Counted from the stretch's first letter, positions 33,516 through 42,984 are shown. The stretch is DNA of 64,000 nucleotides from Pseudoduganella flava (GCF_007830495.1 NZ_VLKW01000004.1:1-64000), one strand, 5' to 3'. The notes: generated from the sequence alone by a model not told the origin. Translations and numbers: made by a program.

Positions 33516-34643
33516 ATGTCCAACAACCAGGCAGAACAAAAAGTGCTCAGCGCTGTGCCAGCAGGCGCACCGGCTGCCCCCGCGGCGCCGGCGGCAGCGG
33601 CCAAGAAGCCGAACCGCCGCGTGATCGTCGTCGCCGGCCTGATCGCCGTGGCCGCGATCGTGGCGGGCGGCCGCATGTGGTACCGCAGCACGCATTTCGT
33701 GGAAACGGAGAACGCCTACGTTGCCGGCCACGTTCACCCGGTCTCGTCCCGCATCGCCGGCACCGTCACCAAGGTGCTGATCGACGATAACCAGTACGTC
33801 AAGGAAGGCGACGTGATCGCCGAACTCGATCCGTTCGACCAGCGCATCAAGGTCGACCAGATCCGTGCCCAGATCGCCGCCGCCGAAACCCAGGTGCTGC
33901 AGGCCGACGCGCAAGTGGCCCAGGTCAATGCGCAAGCCAGCGCCGCCGCGGCCCAGGTCAAGCAATCCGAGGCGCTGCTGGTCCGCGCCAACCAGGACGC
34001 CGAGCGCTACGGCCAGCTGTACACGAGCCAGATGAAGGCCGTGTCGAAGGCCGAGCTGGATGCCGCCAACGCCTCCCGCGCCAGCGCCGTCGCCGACCTG
34101 GCCGCGCGCAAGGACAGCGCCGCCGCCGCGAAGGCGCAGATCGCCGCCGCCGCTTCCGCGCGCGACGTGCTGAAGACGCAGATCGACGTGCTGAAGGTGC
34201 AGTTGAAGGACGCCGAGCAGCAGCTCGCGTACAACAAGATCGTGGCGCCGATCAGCGGCCGCGTCGGCAAGCGCACCGTCGAGGTGGGCCAGCGCGTGCA
34301 GCCGGGCCAGCAGCTGACGGCACTGGTGCAGGACAACGTGTGGATCACGGCGAACTTCAAGGAAACCCAGCTGGCCGACATGCACGTGGGCCAGCCGGTG
34401 CACATCACGGTCGACGCGCTGCCGGGCAAGGAAGTGACGGGCCGCGTGGACAGCTTCTCGCCGGCCTCCGGCAACCAGTTCGCGCTGCTGCCGGCCGATA
34501 ACGCCACCGGCAACTTCACGAAGATCGTGCAGCGCGTGCCCGTCAAGATCACGCTGTCGCAAGCTGACCAGAAGGCGCTGGCCGGCCGCCTGGTGCCGGG
34601 CATGTCCGTGATCGCGGAAGTCGCGATCGGCGCTTCCCACTGA
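33516..34643 (+). CDS. EmrA/HlyD-type membrane fusion protein of an efflux pump
   Basis: A 375-aa periplasmic adaptor with one N-terminal membrane helix (RVIVVAGLIAVAAIVAGG). The barrel-sandwich motif ENAYVAGHVHPVSSRIAGTVTKVLIDDNQYVKEGDVIAELD follows, then a long Ala/Gln-rich coiled-coil hairpin (about residues 115-235), then APISGRVGKRTVEVGQRVQPGQQL. The start has GGGAG upstream. It links the inner-membrane pump (34658) to the outer-membrane channel (36293) in a tripartite exporter. It is the first gene of the operon, divergent from the TetR gene. Confidence 0.93.
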   Translation: MSNNQAEQKVLSAVPAGAPAAPAAPAAAAKKPNRRVIVVAGLIAVAAIVAGGRMWYRSTHFVETENAYVAGHVHPVSSRIAGTVTKVLIDDNQYVKEGDVIAELDPFDQRIKVDQIRAQIAAAETQVLQADAQVAQVNAQASAAAAQVKQSEALLVRANQDAERYGQLYTSQMKAVSKAELDAANASRASAVADLAARKDSAAAAKAQIAAAASARDVLKTQIDVLKVQLKDAEQQLAYNKIVAPISGRVGKRTVEVGQRVQPGQQLTALVQDNVWITANFKETQLADMHVGQPVHITVDALPGKEVTGRVDSFSPASGNQFALLPADNATGNFTKIVQRVPVKITLSQADQKALAGRLVPGMSVIAEVAIGASH

Positions 34644-34657
34644 ATTCGGAGCTCGCA

Positions 34658-36265
34658 ATGAGTTCGCAAACCATGGCAGGCAATCCGCCCGCGGCGCACG
34701 GCTACGGCCAGGCGAGCGGTGCGGTGTCCGGCCGCACCTGGGTGGCCGTTGCCGCCGGCATGCTGGGCGCCTTCATGGCGGTGCTGGACATCCAGATCAC
34801 CAACTCGTCGCTGAAGGACATCCTCGGCTCGCTGTCGGCCACGCAGGAAGAGGGCTCGTGGATCTCCACCGCCTACCTGGTGGCCGAGATCATCGTCATC
34901 CCGCTGACCGCCTTGCTGACCCGCGTGTTCACGCTGCGCGGCTACATGATGGGCACCACGGCGCTGTTCCTCGTGTTCTCCACGCTGTGCGGTTTCGCCT
35001 GGAACCTGGAAAGCATGATCGCGTTCCGGATGGCGCAGGGCTTCACGGGCGGTGCGCTGATCCCGATGGCGATGACGCTCGTGATGACGAAGCTGCCGCC
35101 GTCGAAGCGCGCGACCGGCATGGCGCTGTTCGGCCTGACCGCGACGCTGGCGCCGGCGATGGGCCCGACCTTGGGCGGCTACCTGTCCGAGCTGTATGGC
35201 TGGCCGTCGATCTTCTACATCAACTGGGTGCCGGGCGTGCTGCTGATGGCCGGTATCGCCTATGGCCTGGACAAGGACAAGTGGAACCTCGACCAGCTGT
35301 GGAACGCCGACTGGCTGGGCATCGGCCTGATGGCGCTGGGCCTGGGCTGCCTGACCGTGTTCCTGGAAGAGGGCAACAGCAAGGACTGGTTCGACTCCGC
35401 GTTCATCATCACGTTCGCCGGCCTGGCGATCGTCGGCCTGCTGGGCTGGGTCGTGACGAGCGCGATGCGCGCGCAGCCGTTCGTCAACCTGGGGCTGTAC
35501 GGCCAGCGCAACTTCCTCGTCGCCACCGCATTGTCGGCCGTGATGGGCATGGGCCTGTACGGCTCGTCGTTCCTGCTGCCGCTGTTCCTCGGCCAGATCG
35601 CCGGCTACTCGCCGATGCAGATCGGCGAAGTGATCATGTGGGTCGGCCTGCCGCAGCTGTTCATCATGCCGTTCGTGGCGAAGCTGTCGTCGAAGGTCGA
35701 CAACCGCATCCTGTGCACGTTCGGCCTGCTGCTGTTCGGCGGGTCGTGCCTGATGAACGCGTACATGGATGCGAGCACCGGCTACGACCAGCTGATGCTG
35801 TCGCAGATCGTGCGCGCGCTGGGCCAGCCGTTCGTCATGCTGACGCTGTCGAACTTCGCGATGAACGGCATCGCTCCGAAGGACATGGCGTCCGCCTCGA
35901 GCCTGTTCAACATGACGCGTAACCTGGGCGGCTCGATCGGTATCGCGCTGCTGGCCACCGCGCTGACGCAGCGCGAGCACTTCCACTCGCAGCGCCTGGG
36001 CGAATCGATCACCGGCTTCTCGCTGGCGACGCAGCAGCGCCTGGACCAGATGACGCAATCGTTCATCGGCCAGGGCTTCGACCCGGTCAACGCGGCGGAC
36101 AAGGCGCTGAAGGCGATCGACGGCATCGTACGGCGCGAAGCGTTCGTGATGGCCTACAACGACGGCTTCTTCATCGTCGGCGGCATCCTGCTCTCGTGCA
36201 TCCTGATCCTGTGGCTGTCGGACAAGGTGAAGTCGCCTTCCGGCGCCGGCGGTGGCGGTCACTAG
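34658..36265 (+). CDS. EmrB/QacA-type DHA2 multidrug MFS transporter
   Basis: A 535-aa inner-membrane proton antiporter with 14 predicted helices. Signals: FMAVLDIQITNSSLKDILGSLSATQEEGSWISTAYLVAEII (DHA2 motif D1-like), MMGTTALFLVFSTLCGFAWN, and GFTGGALIPMAMTLV. The start lies 14 bp after the adaptor stop with GGAG in front. Together with its neighbours it makes an EmrAB-TolC-like drug or metabolite exporter. Substrate cannot be told. Confidence 0.94.
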   Translation: MSSQTMAGNPPAAHGYGQASGAVSGRTWVAVAAGMLGAFMAVLDIQITNSSLKDILGSLSATQEEGSWISTAYLVAEIIVIPLTALLTRVFTLRGYMMGTTALFLVFSTLCGFAWNLESMIAFRMAQGFTGGALIPMAMTLVMTKLPPSKRATGMALFGLTATLAPAMGPTLGGYLSELYGWPSIFYINWVPGVLLMAGIAYGLDKDKWNLDQLWNADWLGIGLMALGLGCLTVFLEEGNSKDWFDSAFIITFAGLAIVGLLGWVVTSAMRAQPFVNLGLYGQRNFLVATALSAVMGMGLYGSSFLLPLFLGQIAGYSPMQIGEVIMWVGLPQLFIMPFVAKLSSKVDNRILCTFGLLLFGGSCLMNAYMDASTGYDQLMLSQIVRALGQPFVMLTLSNFAMNGIAPKDMASASSLFNMTRNLGGSIGIALLATALTQREHFHSQRLGESITGFSLATQQRLDQMTQSFIGQGFDPVNAADKALKAIDGIVRREAFVMAYNDGFFIVGGILLSCILILWLSDKVKSPSGAGGGGH

Positions 36266-36292
36266 GCTCGGCACATACAACAAGAGGTAACT

Positions 36293-37753
36293 ATGTTCAT
36301 CCAAAAATACATGACCCTGGCCGTGGCCTCCGCCGCGCTGATGCTGTCCGGCTGCGCCACCGTGGGGTCGGATTTCAAGGCGCCGCAAAACGTGGCCGAC
36401 ACCAGCTTCCGCCACGCGCCGCAAGGCGCCGACAATACGGCCCATCTGCCGCAGCAATGGTGGAGCGTGTTCGGCGACGACACGCTGAACCGCCTGGAAC
36501 AGCAGGCGCTGGCCGACAGCCCCACCGTCAAGGCAGCGGCCGAGCGCCTGGTGCAGGCCGAGGCCCAGCTGGGCGTCGTGCGCGCCAGCGAGCGGCCGCA
36601 CCTGGACGTCAGCACGGGCGTGTCGAACTCGCGCACGTCGGCCAACACGTCGCAGGGCATCGCGCTGGGCCACCGCGCGATCTCCGGCAACAACTACTCG
36701 GTCGGCGCATCGTTCTCGTATGAGCTGGACCTGCTGGGCCGCGTGCGGCGCGCCGTCGAGGCGGCCGATGCGCAGGCGCTGGCCGCGCAGGCGGACCGCG
36801 ACGGCGTGATGCTGGTGCTGACGTCGCAGGTTGCCACGACCTACTGGCAACTGCGCGGCCTGGACTCCGAGATCGCGATCCTGCGTGCCGCGCTCGATAC
36901 GCGCCGCGAAACGGAGGACCTCGTCAACGCCCGCTACAACGCGGGCCTGACCAATGAACTGGATACGGCCCGTGCCCGTATCGAACGCGCCAACGCGCAG
37001 GCCGACCTGGAAGAAGTGCAGCGCCAGCGCAACCAGCTGGAACACGGCCTGGCCGTGCTGCTGGGCGCTTCGCCATCGGCCGCCGTGCTGCCGGCCGCGC
37101 AGGCCGCCGCGCTGCCGCAGCCGCCGGCGATTCCCGTCGGCCTGCCGGCCAGCCTGCTGGCGCAGCGGCCGGACCTGGCGGCCAGCGTCGCGACCCTGAA
37201 GGCGGCCAATGCGAACATCGGCGTGGCCGAAGGGGCGTTCTACCCGTCGCTGAGCCTGACCGGCAATTTCGGCTTCGCATCCGAGAGCCTGTCGGAACTG
37301 ATCAAGAGCGGTTCCCGCCAGTTCAGCGTCGGCCCGCTGGCGCTGTCGCTGCCGATCCTCGACGGCGGCCGCAACAAGGCCAACCTGCAGGCCGCGCAGT
37401 CGCGCTACAACGAGGCGCTGGCGAACCACCAGGGCAAGCTGCTGACGGCACTGCGTGAAGTGGAGGATGCATTGTCCGACGTGCAGCAGCGGCAGCAGCA
37501 GGGCAAGGCGCAGGCCGAGTCGCGCGAAGCGGCAGCCCGCGCCTACATGGTGGCGCGGGCGCGCTACGAGCGCGGCCTGTCGACCTACCTGGACGTGACC
37601 GATGCGCAGCGCAGCGCGCTGGCGGCCGACCGCGCCACCGCGCAGATCGACACGCAGCGGCTGCTCGCCGCCGTGGCGGTGGCGCGCGCGCTGGGTGCCG
37701 GCTGGCAGCCGCAAGGCCAGCTCGCGCAGTTGACGCAGAACGCCGTCCGTTAA
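36293..37753 (+). CDS. NodT/OprM-family outer-membrane efflux lipoprotein
   Basis: A 486-aa TolC-like channel. The lipoprotein signal ends LMLSGC (Cys21). The body shows the two-repeat structure of outer-membrane factors (PQQWWSVFGDDTLNRLEQQALADSPTVKAAAERLVQAEAQLG; RPDLAASVATLKAANANIGVAEGAFYPSLSLTGNFGF). A GAGG-like ribosome site lies 8 bases before the start. It is third in the operon, completing the tripartite exporter. No clear terminator follows; the convergent LysR gene ends 64 bp on. Confidence 0.94.
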   Translation: MFIQKYMTLAVASAALMLSGCATVGSDFKAPQNVADTSFRHAPQGADNTAHLPQQWWSVFGDDTLNRLEQQALADSPTVKAAAERLVQAEAQLGVVRASERPHLDVSTGVSNSRTSANTSQGIALGHRAISGNNYSVGASFSYELDLLGRVRRAVEAADAQALAAQADRDGVMLVLTSQVATTYWQLRGLDSEIAILRAALDTRRETEDLVNARYNAGLTNELDTARARIERANAQADLEEVQRQRNQLEHGLAVLLGASPSAAVLPAAQAAALPQPPAIPVGLPASLLAQRPDLAASVATLKAANANIGVAEGAFYPSLSLTGNFGFASESLSELIKSGSRQFSVGPLALSLPILDGGRNKANLQAAQSRYNEALANHQGKLLTALREVEDALSDVQQRQQQGKAQAESREAAARAYMVARARYERGLSTYLDVTDAQRSALAADRATAQIDTQRLLAAVAVARALGAGWQPQGQLAQLTQNAVR

Positions 37754-37816
37754 AGGTTGCGCTGGCGAGGCCGGTGGCCGCGTGGCCGCCGGCCCGGGGC
37801 GCTCCGAATCGGATGT

Positions 37817-38734
37817 TCAGGCCTGGGCGGCGCGTGCGACGAGCAGGTCGATCAACGCGCGTGCCGGCGCCGACAGGCCGCGGTGCGGCGCGTACACCAG
37901 CGAGAACGCACGGGTGCGCCCGCCCAGTTGCGGCAGCACCTCTACCAGTTGGCCCGCCGCGATCCTTTCCGCCGCCATGTAGCGCGCACACGCCGTGATG
38001 CCGAGGCCCTGTGCGGCCAGCGTGACGACGCCCATCACGTCGTCCGACACGGTGATGCCGGGCGGCGGCGTCCAGTCCACGTCGCGGCCGTCGACGCGCA
38101 GCATCCATGGAATCAGCCGCCCGGTGCTGGGCCGCACGAAGCCGATGCAGCGCTGGCGCTGCAGGTCGTCGAACGTGTCCAGCGGGCCGGCAGCGCGCAC
38201 GAAATCGGGCGTGGCGACGAGGATCATGTCCGCCATCTCCAGCGTGCGCGCGACCATGCTGCTGTCGGGCAGCGGGCCGGAGCGGATCGCCACGTCGTAG
38301 CCTTCGGCCGCCAGGTCCACGTTGCGGTTCGTGATGTTCAGTTCCACCTGCACCTGCGGGTGCCGGCGCGCGAATTCGGCCAGCATCGGCGGCAGGCGCT
38401 GGTGGCCATAGCTGGTCGGCGCGCTGATGCGCACGCGCCCGTACAGGAGCTCTTCCGGCTCGGCGCAGCGCTGGATCGCCTGCTCGGCCTTCTCGACCTG
38501 GGCGAAGGCCTGGCGCGTCTCGTCCACGTACAGCCGGCCCGCATCGGTGAGGCTCTGGCTGCGCGTCGTGCGCCGCAGCAGCTGCGTGCCGAGCCGCGCT
38601 TCCAGGCGGGCGATGGCGCGGCTCAGCACCGAAGGGGTGGTGGCCAGCACGACGGCGGCGGCGGTCAGCGACCCATGCTCGACGACGGTGAGCAGGGCCT
38701 CGACATCGGCCAGGTGATCGAAACGGCGGGCCAT
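37817..38734 (-). CDS. LysR-family transcriptional regulator
   Basis: A 305-aa regulator with HTH DVEALLTVVEHGSLTAAAVVLATTPSVLSRAIARLEARLGTQLLRRT and a two-lobed effector domain (GRVRISAPTSYGHQRLPPMLAEFARRHPQVQVEL). A GAGAGGA ribosome site precedes the start. It is divergent from the nitroreductase gene at 38836 with about 100 bp between, so that gene is the likely target. The gap contains AT-rich sequence (AAATTATTTGTTGGAAAGC) typical of LysR binding regions, but no clear T-N11-A box is claimed. Confidence 0.92.
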   Translation of the reverse strand: MARRFDHLADVEALLTVVEHGSLTAAAVVLATTPSVLSRAIARLEARLGTQLLRRTTRSQSLTDAGRLYVDETRQAFAQVEKAEQAIQRCAEPEELLYGRVRISAPTSYGHQRLPPMLAEFARRHPQVQVELNITNRNVDLAAEGYDVAIRSGPLPDSSMVARTLEMADMILVATPDFVRAAGPLDTFDDLQRQRCIGFVRPSTGRLIPWMLRVDGRDVDWTPPPGITVSDDVMGVVTLAAQGLGITACARYMAAERIAAGQLVEVLPQLGGRTRAFSLVYAPHRGLSAPARALIDLLVARAAQA

Positions 38735-38835
38735 TTTATCCTCTCAAGCACAAATTATTTGTTGGAAAGCTAGTTTATCTTCATCCTGGCGAAAAATACA
38801 ATCGACTCAACCCGTCAACACAAAGGAAATGACGC

Positions 38836-39471
38836 ATGCAACTGCTGGACAAACTGCAGTGGCGCTATGCCACGAAAAAAATGGACCCGACCCGCGCCGT
38901 GCCGGCCGAGAAGGTGGAACGCATCATCGAAGCGGCGCGCCTGGCGCCGACGTCTTCCGGCCTGCAGCCTTACGAGATCCTGCTGGTGACGAACCCGGAC
39001 GTGAAGCGGCGCATCGCGGAAGTGGCGTGGAACCAGCAGCAGGTCGTCGACGGTTCGCACCTGCTGGTGTTCGCGGCATGGGACAACTACACGGCCGAGC
39101 GCATCAACCACATGTTCGACCTGACCAACGAAGTGCGGGGTTTCCGCAACCAGGGCTGGGAAGACTACCGCCAGATGCTGCTGTCGACCTACCCGCAGCG
39201 CGACGAGGCGGTGAACTTCAGCCACACGGCGCGCCAGGCGTTCCTGGGCCTGGGCGCCGCGCTGATCGCCGCCGCGTTCGAGGAAGTGGACAGCGTGCCG
39301 ATGGAAGGCTTTGACCCGGCCGCCGTCGACGCGATCCTGGGCTTGCGCGAGCGCGGCCTGAAGAGCGTGGCACTGCTGCCGCTCGGCTATCGCCAGGAAG
39401 AGGGCGACTGGCTGGTCAAGCTGCCGAAGGTGCGCCGCCCACGCGCGGAGTTCGTCACCGAGGTGGCGTAA
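38836..39471 (+). CDS. NAD(P)H-dependent nitroreductase (NfsB/DrgA-like)
   Basis: A 211-aa FMN flavoprotein. Signals: LQWRYATKKMD at the N-terminus, AARLAPTSSGLQPYEILLVTN (FMN contact), and ARQAFLGLGAALIAAAFEEVDSVPMEGFD near the C-terminus. These enzymes reduce nitro compounds, quinones or flavins in the cytoplasm. AAAGGAAATGACGC precedes the start. Control by the divergent LysR gene is likely. It converges with a second LysR gene across a perfect palindrome at 39483-39515. Confidence 0.93.
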   Translation: MQLLDKLQWRYATKKMDPTRAVPAEKVERIIEAARLAPTSSGLQPYEILLVTNPDVKRRIAEVAWNQQQVVDGSHLLVFAAWDNYTAERINHMFDLTNEVRGFRNQGWEDYRQMLLSTYPQRDEAVNFSHTARQAFLGLGAALIAAAFEEVDSVPMEGFDPAAVDAILGLRERGLKSVALLPLGYRQEEGDWLVKLPKVRRPRAEFVTEVA

Positions 39472-39482
39472 CAGCCGAGCTC

Positions 39483-39515
39483 GTGTCCCTCTGGGGTCAG
39501 ACCCCAGAGGGACAC
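39483..39515. repeat. 33-bp perfect palindrome with GGGGTCAGACCCC core
   Basis: GTGTCCCTCTGGGGT (39483-39497) pairs perfectly with ACCCCAGAGGGACAC (39501-39515) around CAG. The core is the same as in the repeats at 3618, 6782 and 46981. It lies between two convergent genes and could form a bidirectional transcription stop, although no T run follows. Confidence 0.85.
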
Positions 39516-39536
39516 GGCCTCAGCTGCATTCACCAC

Positions 39537-40418
39537 TCACTGCCCGAACCGCTCCAGCAGGAAATCCACGAACGTCGTCAGCTTCGGCGTGGCGCGCCGG
39601 TCGCGCGAGTAGACGAGGTGCATCGGCCGCGGCGACGGCAGGTAGTTGCGCAGCAGCGGGACGAGGCGGCCGGCGGCGATGTCGTCGGCCAGGATCACTT
39701 CCGCCTGCATGACGATGCCGAAGCCGTTCAACGCGGCCATCCGCAACGCCGCCGTGCTGTTCGCACAAAAGCGCCCCGGCCGCACCAGACGGCCATCCCG
39801 TTCCCCTTTCAGCTTCCATCTCGCCTGCGGCAGCCAGCCCGTGAATTCCAGGCATTCGTGCTGCGCCAGGTCGGCCGGCGTGCGTGGCCTGCCGTGCTTT
39901 TTCAGGTAGGCGGGCGACGCGCAGATCGCCATCCCGTACGGCCGCAGCGGCCGCGCCACCAGCGTCGAATCGGGCAGCGGGCCAATGCGCACGGCGACGT
40001 CGAAGCCTTCTTCGACGAGGTCCACGGTGCGGTCGTTCAGGTTCAGGTCCACCGTCACGTCCGGATGCAGGCGCAGGTAATCCGTGACGGCCGGCGCCAG
40101 CCACCGCGCGCCGAACGATACCGGCGCCGTCACCTTCAGCAGGCCGCGCGGTGCCGTGCGCATCGATTCGGCCAGCGACTGCGCCTCGTCGATCTGGGCG
40201 CGGATCGCGCGGCACTGGTCCGCGTAGCGGCGGCCGATCTCGGTGAGGGCCTGGCGGCGCGTCGTGCGCGTCAGCAGTGCCGCGCCCAGCATCTGCTCGA
40301 GCGCGCGGATGTGCTTCCCCACCATCACTGCCGACATGCCGCAGCGTTCCGCGGCCGCGGCGAAACTGCCGGCCTCCACGGCGGCGACAAAGACTTCCAT
40401 GCTGCGCAGCTTGTCCAT
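39537..40418 (-). CDS. LysR-family transcriptional regulator
   Basis: A 293-aa regulator: HTH MEVFVAAVEAGSFAAAAERCGMSAVMVGKHIRALEQMLG, effector domain RGLLKVTAPVSFGARWLAPAVTDYLRLHPDVTVDLNLNDR. It resembles the LysR subgroup that regulates adjacent oxidoreductases. It is divergent from the short-chain dehydrogenase at 40520 (about 100 bp gap), its probable target. The organisation (LysR divergent from an oxidoreductase) repeats that of the neighbouring LysR/nitroreductase pair, although the two LysR proteins are not close copies. Confidence 0.92.
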   Translation of the reverse strand: MDKLRSMEVFVAAVEAGSFAAAAERCGMSAVMVGKHIRALEQMLGAALLTRTTRRQALTEIGRRYADQCRAIRAQIDEAQSLAESMRTAPRGLLKVTAPVSFGARWLAPAVTDYLRLHPDVTVDLNLNDRTVDLVEEGFDVAVRIGPLPDSTLVARPLRPYGMAICASPAYLKKHGRPRTPADLAQHECLEFTGWLPQARWKLKGERDGRLVRPGRFCANSTAALRMAALNGFGIVMQAEVILADDIAAGRLVPLLRNYLPSPRPMHLVYSRDRRATPKLTTFVDFLLERFGQ

Positions 40419-40519
40419 CGATTCCTAATCGGCAGTTTCGAATGTCCGTCATGCTAGCGCATTTATTCCTGCTCCGTTGACGCCGATACTGACGCCTCTT
40501 TCACACATCAGGAGCGGAT

Positions 40520-41119
40520 ATGAAGATCATCGTCATCGGTGCCGCGGGCACCATCGGCCGCGCGGTCGTCGAACGCCTGGGCCGGCACCACGACATCATC
40601 GGCGCGGGCCGCGGCAGCGGCGAGGAGCAGGTCGCGATCGAGGACTACGCCAGCGTGCAGGCGCTGTTCGCGCGCACGGGGCCGGTGGACGGCGTCGTCG
40701 TCGCGGCGGGCGGGCTGCACATCGGGCCGTTTTCCGAGATGACGCCGGAGCAGTTCCAGGTCGGCCTGCACAGCAAGCTGCTGGGGCAGGTGCACGTGGC
40801 GCTGGCCGCGCAGCACGCACTGAACGACGGCGGCTCGATCACGCTGACGTCCGGCATCGACGCCTACCACGCGATCCGCCACGGCGCCAATGCGATGACC
40901 GTGAACCTGGGCCTGGAAGGCTTCGTGGCCGGCGCGGCGCTGGACCTGCAGCGCGGCCTGCGCATCAACGTTGTCGCGCCGACCGTGCTGACGGAATCCG
41001 TGCCGCTGTACGGCCACCTGTTCCCCGGCTTCGAACCGGCCGACGCCAAGCGCGTCGCGATGGCCTACCAGCGCAGCGTCGACGGGCCGGAGACGGGCAA
41101 GGTGTACCGCGTGTATTGA
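40520..41119 (+). CDS. Short-chain dehydrogenase family protein (atypical, short)
   Basis: A 199-aa Rossmann protein starting MKIIVIGAAGTIGRAVVERLG (GxxGxxG NAD(P) motif). The active-site region reads GSITLTSGIDAYHAIRHGANAMTVNLGLEGFVAGAALDL, without a clear Tyr-x3-Lys; Tyr116 is followed by Arg120. The C-terminus YGHLFPGFEPADAKRVAMAYQRSVDGPETGKVYRVY matches a subgroup of short SDR proteins of unknown substrate. AGGAG precedes the start. It is divergent from a LysR gene. Confidence 0.85.
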   Translation: MKIIVIGAAGTIGRAVVERLGRHHDIIGAGRGSGEEQVAIEDYASVQALFARTGPVDGVVVAAGGLHIGPFSEMTPEQFQVGLHSKLLGQVHVALAAQHALNDGGSITLTSGIDAYHAIRHGANAMTVNLGLEGFVAGAALDLQRGLRINVVAPTVLTESVPLYGHLFPGFEPADAKRVAMAYQRSVDGPETGKVYRVY

Positions 41120-41289
41120 CGGGAAGATGGGGCTGGGGAGGGCGGTGGCCTGCATGCCATCGCCCGCTGCGCAGGCGCGGAGCTGCGCTCCACGAAATCC
41201 CTGCTACGCCCCCAGCAGGACACAAGCTCATCAGTAGCATCGCCGGGGATTACAATGACCGCTTCCTTTCCACCCGAAGCAAAGGTCCC

Positions 41290-42984
41290 ATGAAAAACGT
41301 ACTTCTCCCGCTGGTGCTGGCCGTGTCGGCCGCGACGGCGATGGCGGCGCCGGCCGGTGTCGCCGACTTGAACAGGATGGCGCAGCGGTTCGCGCCCGTC
41401 GAACTGAAGGCCGATACGTCGATGCTGTCGGCCGGCGACCGCAAGGCGATCGCCAAGCTGATCGAAGCGGCGAAGATCGTCGACACGCTGCAGCTGCGCC
41501 AGCGCTGGGCCGGCAACGAGGCGCTCTGGGCGGCGCTGCGCAAGGACAAGTCGGCACTCGGCAAGGCGCGCGCCGATTACTTCTGGCTCAACAAGGGCCC
41601 GTGGTCGATCATCGACGGCAACGAGTCGTTCCTGCCCGCGCAGGTGAGCGGCATCGCGGTGCCGCCGACGAAGCCGGCCGCCGCGAACTTCTATCCCGAG
41701 GGTGCCACCAAGGAGGCGCTGGAGCGCTGGATGGACGGCCTGCCGCCGCAGGACAAGCAGCAGGCGCAATGGTTCTTCACGACGATCCGACCAGGCAGCG
41801 ACGGCAAGTTCAAGATCGTCAAGTATTCGGACGAGTACAAGACCGAGCTGACCCAACTGGCCGCGCTGCTGCGCGAAGCGGCCGCCGCGACCGACAACGC
41901 GTCGCTGAAAAAATTCCTGACCCTGCGTGCGGACGCGTTCCTGTCGAACGACTACCTGCAATCCGACTTCGCGTGGATGGACCTCGATTCGCTGGTCGAC
42001 GTGACGATCGGCCCGTACGAAACGTATAACGACGAACTGTTCGGCTACAAGGCCGCCTTCGAAGCGTATGTAAACATCCGCGACCGCAAGGAGACGGCGA
42101 AGCTGGACTTCTTCGCGAAGCACATGCAGGAGATCGAGGACAGCCTGCCGCTCGACGCGCAGTACCGCAACCCGAAGGTGGGCGCGGTGGCGCCGATGGT
42201 CGTCGTCAACCAGGTGTACGGTGCCGGCGACGGCAATATGGGCGTGCAGACGGCCGCCTACAACCTGCCGAACGACGAGCGCATCATCCGCGAACGGGGC
42301 TCGAAGCGCGTGATGCTGAAGAACGTGCAGGAGGCGAAGTTCAAGGCCACGTTGACGCCGATCGCGAAGCTGGTGCTGCGCCCGTCCGACCAGCAGGACG
42401 TCGACTTCAATTCCTTCTTCACGCACATTCTCGCGCACGAGATCACGCACGGCCTGGGCCCGCACAGCACGCAGCAGGGCAAGTCGACGCCGCGCCAGGA
42501 CCTGAAGGAGGCCTATGCGACGATCGAGGAAGCCAAGGCGGACGTCACCGGCCTGTACGCGCTGATGACGATGATGGAGAAAGGCCAGCTGAAGGACACG
42601 CTGGGCCAGGGCGACGCGGCGGAACGCAAGCTGCACACGACCTTCCTCGCGTCGGCGTTTCGCACGCTGCACTTCGGCCTGACGGATTCGCATGCGCGCG
42701 GCATGGCCATCCAGGTCAACTACCTGCTCGACAAGGGCGGCTTCGTGGCGCACGGCGACGGCACCTTCGGCGTCGACTTCGGCAAGATCCGCCAGGCCGT
42801 CACGGACCTGGACCGCGAGTTCCTGACGATCGAGGCGACCGGCGACTACGCGCGCGCCAAGGCGATGATGGACAAGTACGTCGTCATCCGCCCGGAAGTG
42901 CAGAAGGCGCTCGACAAGATGAAGACGGTGCCGAACGACATCCGCCCGTCGTTCCCGACCGCCGCCGCGCTGCTGGCGAAATAA
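41290..42984 (+). CDS. M49-type (dipeptidyl-peptidase III-like) zinc metallopeptidase
   Basis: A 564-aa secreted or periplasmic enzyme with a signal peptide (MKNVLLPLVLAVSAATAMA). The zinc motif is HEITHGLGP (His383, Glu384, His387), and the third ligand lies in EEAKAD (Glu414). Eukaryotic DPP III has a six-residue HExxGH motif; the five-residue HExxH form seen here occurs in some bacterial members. The family removes dipeptides from the N-terminus of short peptides. AAAGG lies 4 bases before the start. It is transcribed alone; the next gene is a chemoreceptor after 162 bp. Confidence 0.88.
   Translation: MKNVLLPLVLAVSAATAMAAPAGVADLNRMAQRFAPVELKADTSMLSAGDRKAIAKLIEAAKIVDTLQLRQRWAGNEALWAALRKDKSALGKARADYFWLNKGPWSIIDGNESFLPAQVSGIAVPPTKPAAANFYPEGATKEALERWMDGLPPQDKQQAQWFFTTIRPGSDGKFKIVKYSDEYKTELTQLAALLREAAAATDNASLKKFLTLRADAFLSNDYLQSDFAWMDLDSLVDVTIGPYETYNDELFGYKAAFEAYVNIRDRKETAKLDFFAKHMQEIEDSLPLDAQYRNPKVGAVAPMVVVNQVYGAGDGNMGVQTAAYNLPNDERIIRERGSKRVMLKNVQEAKFKATLTPIAKLVLRPSDQQDVDFNSFFTHILAHEITHGLGPHSTQQGKSTPRQDLKEAYATIEEAKADVTGLYALMTMMEKGQLKDTLGQGDAAERKLHTTFLASAFRTLHFGLTDSHARGMAIQVNYLLDKGGFVAHGDGTFGVDFGKIRQAVTDLDREFLTIEATGDYARAKAMMDKYVVIRPEVQKALDKMKTVPNDIRPSFPTAAALLAK

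Noticed and set aside
34007..37714. A 1235-codon open frame antisense to the efflux operon
   Set aside because: Shadow of well-recognised genes on the other strand, with no own start signals.
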